Positions 55,501-60,000 of a stretch of 60,000 nucleotides of DNA are shown piece by piece. The translations under genes were made by a program, and so were the position numbers. The notes below the pieces were generated by a model, which saw nothing but the letters and a program-made list of their open reading frames with translations, was not told the origin of the DNA and ran no database searches. The DNA comes from Nematostella vectensis (Eukaryota; Cnidaria; Anthozoa; Actiniaria; Edwardsiidae). Each line of letters begins with the position of its first letter. Within the stretch, counting starts at the first letter, position 1. The stretch is from contig NC_064048.1 of the NCBI RefSeq assembly GCF_932526225.1, forward strand, positions 7,855,015 through 7,915,014. The letters are read 5' to 3'.

Positions 55501-56779
55501 TTGTTTTAAGCTGGATATTTCGAGATCTATTTACATAAATTGTCTTTGAACATTGAAAGAAAACAACAAAAAAGGTTTTGCTTATAGTGTATCTTTAAGC
55601 TTACATAAGAATCTTCAGTTGCCTCTTCCAGAGGCATACATTCACCAGTCTCCATGTCAATAACTCCAACAAGCTGTTTGGTGGCTTCTTCCTCGGGTGA
55701 GTGCTTAACCTGTTAGTTGAACAATTATCAACATTTTGTACTCAAAGGGTTGTCTGCACTGGGAAAGCCTAATTGTGCTTAAGCATTTGTTCACATCATA
55801 CCATTGCTGAAGCCCCTTCAAAGCATCTGGTCAATCTGACATGTGGGGAATATAAATCATCAATGCTTCTAGTTTGTGGATCCTCATTTAAAGGTTTTTG
55901 GTAAAATATATAAAACCTGTTTATTGCACTCTATTTACAAGAAGCATCAGTTTTTATTATTTTTTCAACAGCTCAGCTTTGCCAGGTGCTTTGAAAGGGC
56001 TACAAAAATGGCTTCAATATAAACAAAATGCCACACTAGACTTTTTCTTACATTGGGGGTGAGGACAGGGGAATAAGCCCCAGTGGCCCGTTTCACTGCT
56101 TGCATTTTCCGTTCCGTTGCTACAGCCCTGATACTGGTGAAAGCCAGAAGCCAAAAGCCAGAAACAGCCTTAAAAAATCAATCCAATCCAGATTGCCATC
56201 GAAGCATTATTCTCAGGGTATTGTACTTTTAAAAATGTCAAAAAAAGTAAAGTAGTACAGTACCTTTGTAGCCAGCTTTATGCAGTAGCCACTGTACAAA
56301 ATATCAACATATTCGCCTTCGAGACTCTAATAAGCTCTCTGTAACTTACCAAGGCTGCGCTATGCATCTTTACTGTTCATACAAGGTGGCATAGTAAGGT
56401 AAAGTTAAGTGAAGTGGAGTGAAAACGCTAAGTGGCCCCTTGCTCTTGGTCCTAACGTTAGTGTTACAACTTTACTTATTTTGAGAACTCTTGATGAGCA
56501 TTCCCAAAATGCTTCAAAGATTAGGCCAATGACAAAGTTCAAAGCTATTGACTGACAGATACTAAAATGTATTGAATGCATAAAGGTGAGTTAGCAGACT
56601 TAGACTAGGTTATAGAGAAAAGCCCTTACATCATGCAAGCTGGTATCCTGTGGTGGCCACCTGTATTCCCCTGTAGTGGTATTATGATAGAACACGACCT
56701 CTCCAGTGTCACAAAAGTACACCTCCCACTCTGCCTCCATCATTAAGCCCTTTTCCTCACCGTCCAAATGCTCGCTATG
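49543..56779 (-). CDS. WW-domain and multi-C2H2 zinc-finger protein, partial and probably frameshifted
   Basis: Minus-strand exons read with consistent phase 0: 56779-56630, 55709-55605, 54790-54524, 53624-50571, 50497 onward. The first holds a WW domain (EWEVYFCDTGEVVFYHN through YRWPP). The second and third are acidic, the third ending in a C2HC finger (RCCYCDYGFQYPNRCLRHLTVC) that has a diverged twin at the start of the fourth. The large exon has about 16 C2H2 fingers; about seven more follow downstream, making roughly 23 in total. A 73-bp intron (50498-50570) is inferred because it restores finger spacing. Near 50140-50200 the frame changes without plausible splice sites, so the last five or so fingers (to stop 49543) are in another frame. 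It is likely a nuclear DNA-binding protein. The 5' end was not found; name unknown. Confidence 0.82.
52735..52845 (-). repeat. In-frame 36-bp repeat, three copies
   Basis: Encodes KNLSHKQGSFGS three times in the zinc-finger protein linker. The copies are nearly identical at the DNA level, pointing to recent expansion or slippage. Confidence 0.9.
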
Positions 56780-57825
56780 CTGCAATCAAGACGTTGGCAT
56801 TGAAACAGAGGCAACTACCAAGGCTCGAAATGAGGTCCATTCTTAGCCTGTTGATAGGGAAAATGAAACAGCTATAATTTACAGAGTGTTTGTGGCTTTT
56901 AATTTGAAAAAAACAAAACACAATTACGGAAGTTCAATAAGACATTGATGTAGTTATTTTTTTGGCAAAATGAAACTTGTCACAGTTTAAGACAAAAGAA
57001 AGCTCGAAGGTCTTTTTTTTAAGTAAATACAGGACTCATACAGACAATTCATCCCATTATATTAGGTTAGGATGGCCCATAGAAGGATAACTCTTACTTG
57101 CACTTATCTAGAGACTGGAGATACTTAGCATGTTACAGCTGCTAGTCATTGAGTAAGCATGAAGCCATTGAGTAAGCCTGATGCAATAATACTGATTTTA
57201 TATAGCATAGATCACAATTCATGCCATTCACGAATCATGGTCAACAAATTACAGTTTCCGACGTTATTTTGACAGGTAGGCAAAGCAGAAAACTGATGAG
57301 ATTCTGTCAGAATCCCCTAGAAATATTGCGCCTATAAATAAAATGATATGGAATTTTAGCTACTAGAAAGGACTCTTTCAAGGAAGAAATCTTCCAAGTG
57401 TGATGGGTCTAACCCATGAAGTAAGCGAGATATTCCAACATTTAATTTTTTTCATGTTCCTCACCGCTCTATACGGTGCATACAGTTTACAGTGATTTGT
57501 ATAAGAAAATTGTAATACAAACGCTTGATTTCTAGAGCTACCAGACTTCCTAGGTGATATCTCGAAGTTTAAATTTTAGTTTGGTGGATATCTCCCCATT
57601 TTTGCTGTAATCTGAGTCTAAATTCTGACTGAATCTCACTAATTTTTGTGTGCTCTCCCTACCCATCAAAATAGTGGTGGAAACCATGTTAAGGCCTTTT
57701 TATCTTTTTCACTATTCAAAAAAGGTGCTCATGGATCGCGAAAATAACAATAACCACCCCGGATTAATAAAGCTCTCAGGGAGTGGGAAATTTTCCTCAA
57801 AGTTTTGCACCACATCGTGGGGTAT
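56780..57825. other. Intron or upstream region of the WW/zinc-finger gene
   Basis: No further exon was recognised. AT-rich, nothing nameable. Confidence 0.45.
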
Positions 57826-58178
57826 TACTGGATTCACCTGCATATAAGACCTTAAAAATCAAGGTGCTTCTTATACGAGAAATGCCACTTTTTAAAATTG
57901 AAAAAAAGTTGAAGCCGATGGTGATTTTCAAACGTAAGTCGATGCCAAAGATAAAGGACAGTCACAAGGTTTTTCATCAAGGAAACACTGGTTTTAGTTC
58001 TATTGAATCATTTACTAACCGACAGCAAATTGTCTTTTTACGTTTTTTTTTTCTGGAATCGCTGTAACGAGCAATTCAAGTTTTAAAACATTTGAATATT
58101 GACTTTTTACTATTTAGAGCTCGAAGTTCTGGGTGCGTGTTATACAAAGGTGCGTTTTATACGCGGGTAAATACTGTA
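57826..58178. mobile_element. pogo/Tigger-like MITE, about 350 bp
   Basis: The right end reads GGTGCGTTTTATACGCGGGTAAATACTG and then TA. The left end, TACTGGATTCACCTGCATAT then AAGACCTT and AAGGTGCTTCTTATAC, is its diverged inverse. Ends of CAGTATTTACCCGCGTATAA type next to a TA target are typical of pogo-group elements. No transposase. Confidence 0.6.
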
Positions 58179-59105
58179 GTCTGTTTAGTCTGTTTTTGGA
58201 CTCCAACCAATGCTAATTCCCACTCATGTCCTGGGGTGGAGGGGCCCTGGGGTGGAGGGGCCCTGATATACTTTGACTGGTGCATCAGTACAATTTTCTA
58301 CACAAATTTGGGAAGAATTTTTGTTTTTTCATCCAGAATTCACTGACAAATTATCCTATTTCTGCGATGTTATCTTAGATATTTTCCTTAACAGGGTCAG
58401 ACCCTTGATGGGTCCCGTATACTCAAACAGAGGCTGAGTGCCTCTCTTGGCCACGCCCGGGGAGGGGAGGGGCGTGCACAAATCCCCCGCAAAAAATCAA
58501 TCGATCAGTTGTAAATCGCCCGGTGGTAAATCAGTCGATCGTAGAGATCAGTGGTAAATCGACTGTGGTAAATCAGTCCATTGTTCTGAAATTCAAATAC
58601 ACTTTGTGCTTAGCCTTACTTTTGTGCTTAGCCTTACTTTTTAGTCCGCATTTCATAAATGTGTGCTGCATTTACCTACAATACTCTGCGGATGTCGTAT
58701 AAAACTGGTTCGAAATTGAAGCTTCTCACATGCCGAAAGCAGAGCAGCTATATATCACGAATTTAATTTCGTTTTTGCAAATGAAAGATATATTTCTACA
58801 AGAAATCAGCCGACGATAAATAGAAACTTACCTATCCTTGCGGTATTGGGAGGACTCATCAGTGTTCTAAACGAAAAAATTAAACCAGAAAGCGTTGAAT
58901 TCACCGTGAAATGCACGGCTTATCCGCCATTGATGAATCTGCCGCAACAGAAGAGCCCGCATTCCGGGCAGCGGACGTTTTGGGGACAATTTCGAATTTA
59001 TAGAAAATTGCAAGGGCTGTGCCCTATGTTCCGCATGATAATAATTTTTAAATCTAGTCAATTTTTTTTTTCATAATTTCATATAGATTACAATCAATTT
59101 ACATG

Positions 59106-59149
<44 letters not shown>

Positions 59150-59820
59150 GCTTTATCAGTAAGAATCTACAATTTTAAATTTTTAATAATCAGTATAATT
59201 TTTATAATTTTATCTTTTTTTGTGTCCCCCAATTAGTAGGGGTCTTATCCCCGGCTAGAGGTTGTTTATGACACTTTAATAATGTTTCTATCTATAAAGT
59301 TTCTAATTTTCCGGTAGGTACTTCATGTAACCCACCCTAGATGGGCAGGCTCAATGCGATGACCACAGTCCACAAAGCATGGATGGAGGCCCTGAAGCTG
59401 GGATAGTCTCTTACCAATTGTGCCACAGGTAGCCCAGGCAATGGTTCCGAAGCTTGTTCGTAGCTTGGAATCGGCTGTTATTCTTAGAGGTAAAACGAGT
59501 GGATTGAAGTCGCGATTTTTTGTGAAACATTGCCAATAAAATTGCCTTACAACTTAGAACATGCCTTGTTGTTGTCATATTTGTCTGTAATATACGATTT
59601 TTTTTTTTTGGGGGGGGGGGGGGGTTCGTAACGGAATATAGACTTCTCTCCCCCTACTAAAGAAATAAACAAGGCTGGAGGCGCCATTTTCGGTAGCACT
59701 CAAATACCGTCGAAATTCGCGAGGAAAATACAACAAACGAAATATTTTTATCTCGCAGACCTTTGCCAGGGTACACTTACATTCGATATGTGGCAAAACA
59801 TCCGAGCTAAATCATTTTCC
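58179..59820. other. Non-coding DNA with simple repeats
   Basis: Holds a duplicated GGGGTGGAGGGGCCCT (58230-58262), a cluster of GGTAAATC(A/G) motifs (58500-58570), a (TA)16 microsatellite (59115-59146) and a T-run/G-run (59597-59625). A possible donor-like exon edge near 58834 (minus strand) could not be joined in frame to the WW exon. Confidence 0.45.
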
Positions 59821-59857
59821 CGTTTTAGAAAATGGCCGCTAGCCATTTTCTAAAACG
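59821..59857. repeat. Perfect inverted repeat, 16-bp arms
   Basis: CGTTTTAGAAAATGGC, a 5-base spacer CGCTA, then GCCATTTTCTAAAACG. It can form a cruciform or hairpin. Function unknown. Confidence 0.9.
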
Positions 59858-60000
59858 AGTAAGCAGCGATTTGAATCCTTGACCGGCGCCGTTGGACAAT
59901 TAGGTACGCTCGGCTGAACACGGAGCGAAGCAAACAACTTATAGCGCGAGGCTGTCACCGGCGCATTCGATACGGATTTCATAATTTTTCGTGGTCTAAA

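Noticed and set aside
58834-58869. Small upstream exon of the WW/zinc-finger gene
   Set aside because: It has TTTAG and GTAAGT borders, but neither plausible frame joins the exon at 56779 without a stop or phase clash.
59320-59450. Possible tRNA-derived SINE on the minus strand
   Set aside because: TGGCACAATTGG resembles an A box, but no convincing B box follows at the right distance.

Overview
The window looks like about 60 kb of an invertebrate animal genome. The DNA is AT-rich and intron-rich, the genes are conserved with vertebrate orthologues, and it carries cnidarian-type Polinton, LINE and MITE sequences. An anthozoan cnidarian such as a sea anemone is my best guess. That is an inference and cannot be proved from the sequence alone.

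Host genes. From 3.4 to 8.7 kb (+) lie the eleven 3'-most exons of a cGMP-dependent protein kinase, covering the whole kinase domain to the stop. From 24.3 down to 13.1 kb (-) lies a complete 11-exon ZFAND4 orthologue (ubiquitin-like domain plus AN1 zinc finger, 512 residues). Every splice junction and phase in it could be read. The two genes converge, and a decayed LINE reverse-transcriptase C-terminus lies between them. From 56.8 down to 49.5 kb (-) lies a large WW-domain plus C2H2 zinc-finger gene with a probable frameshift near its 3' end. A possible tiny first exon on + at 25.2 kb diverges from ZFAND4.

Main attraction. Positions 26381-42864 are a 16.5-kb Polinton/Maverick (endogenous, adintovirus-like) element. 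It has long terminal inverted repeats and a CCATT or TCCATT target duplication. It encodes protein-primed DNA polymerase B (one frameshift), a retroviral-type integrase, a double jelly-roll major capsid protein, an A32-like packaging ATPase, a penton-like minor capsid protein, several small membrane proteins and a large protein with a possible phospholipase A2-like core. On the right arm, transcribed leftward, are a Cys/His zinc-finger repeat protein, an ankyrin-repeat protein, a TFIIB-like transcription factor and a small membrane protein. I see no adenovirus-type protease.

How the element seems to work. A TTTAAA-type box lies about 26-35 nt upstream of the favoured start codon of every one of its genes. 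The integrase and capsid genes share one overlapping bidirectional promoter. An element-encoded TFIIB plus a uniform promoter suggests a private transcription system. In addition, an imperfect palindrome of about 23 bp is scattered through the element at eight places, four of them translated in frame. Leader sequences of polymerase, zinc-finger and TFIIB genes are recognisable copies of each other, so new genes may have been acquired behind duplicated promoter-leader cassettes. The terminal repeats carry arrays of TGATTGACAG and TCACGTGA sites.

Elsewhere: a 2-kb CACTA-like non-autonomous transposon (44.5-46.5 kb), several foldback MITEs, and two intronic tandem arrays that each grew out of an exon 3' end together with its splice donor.
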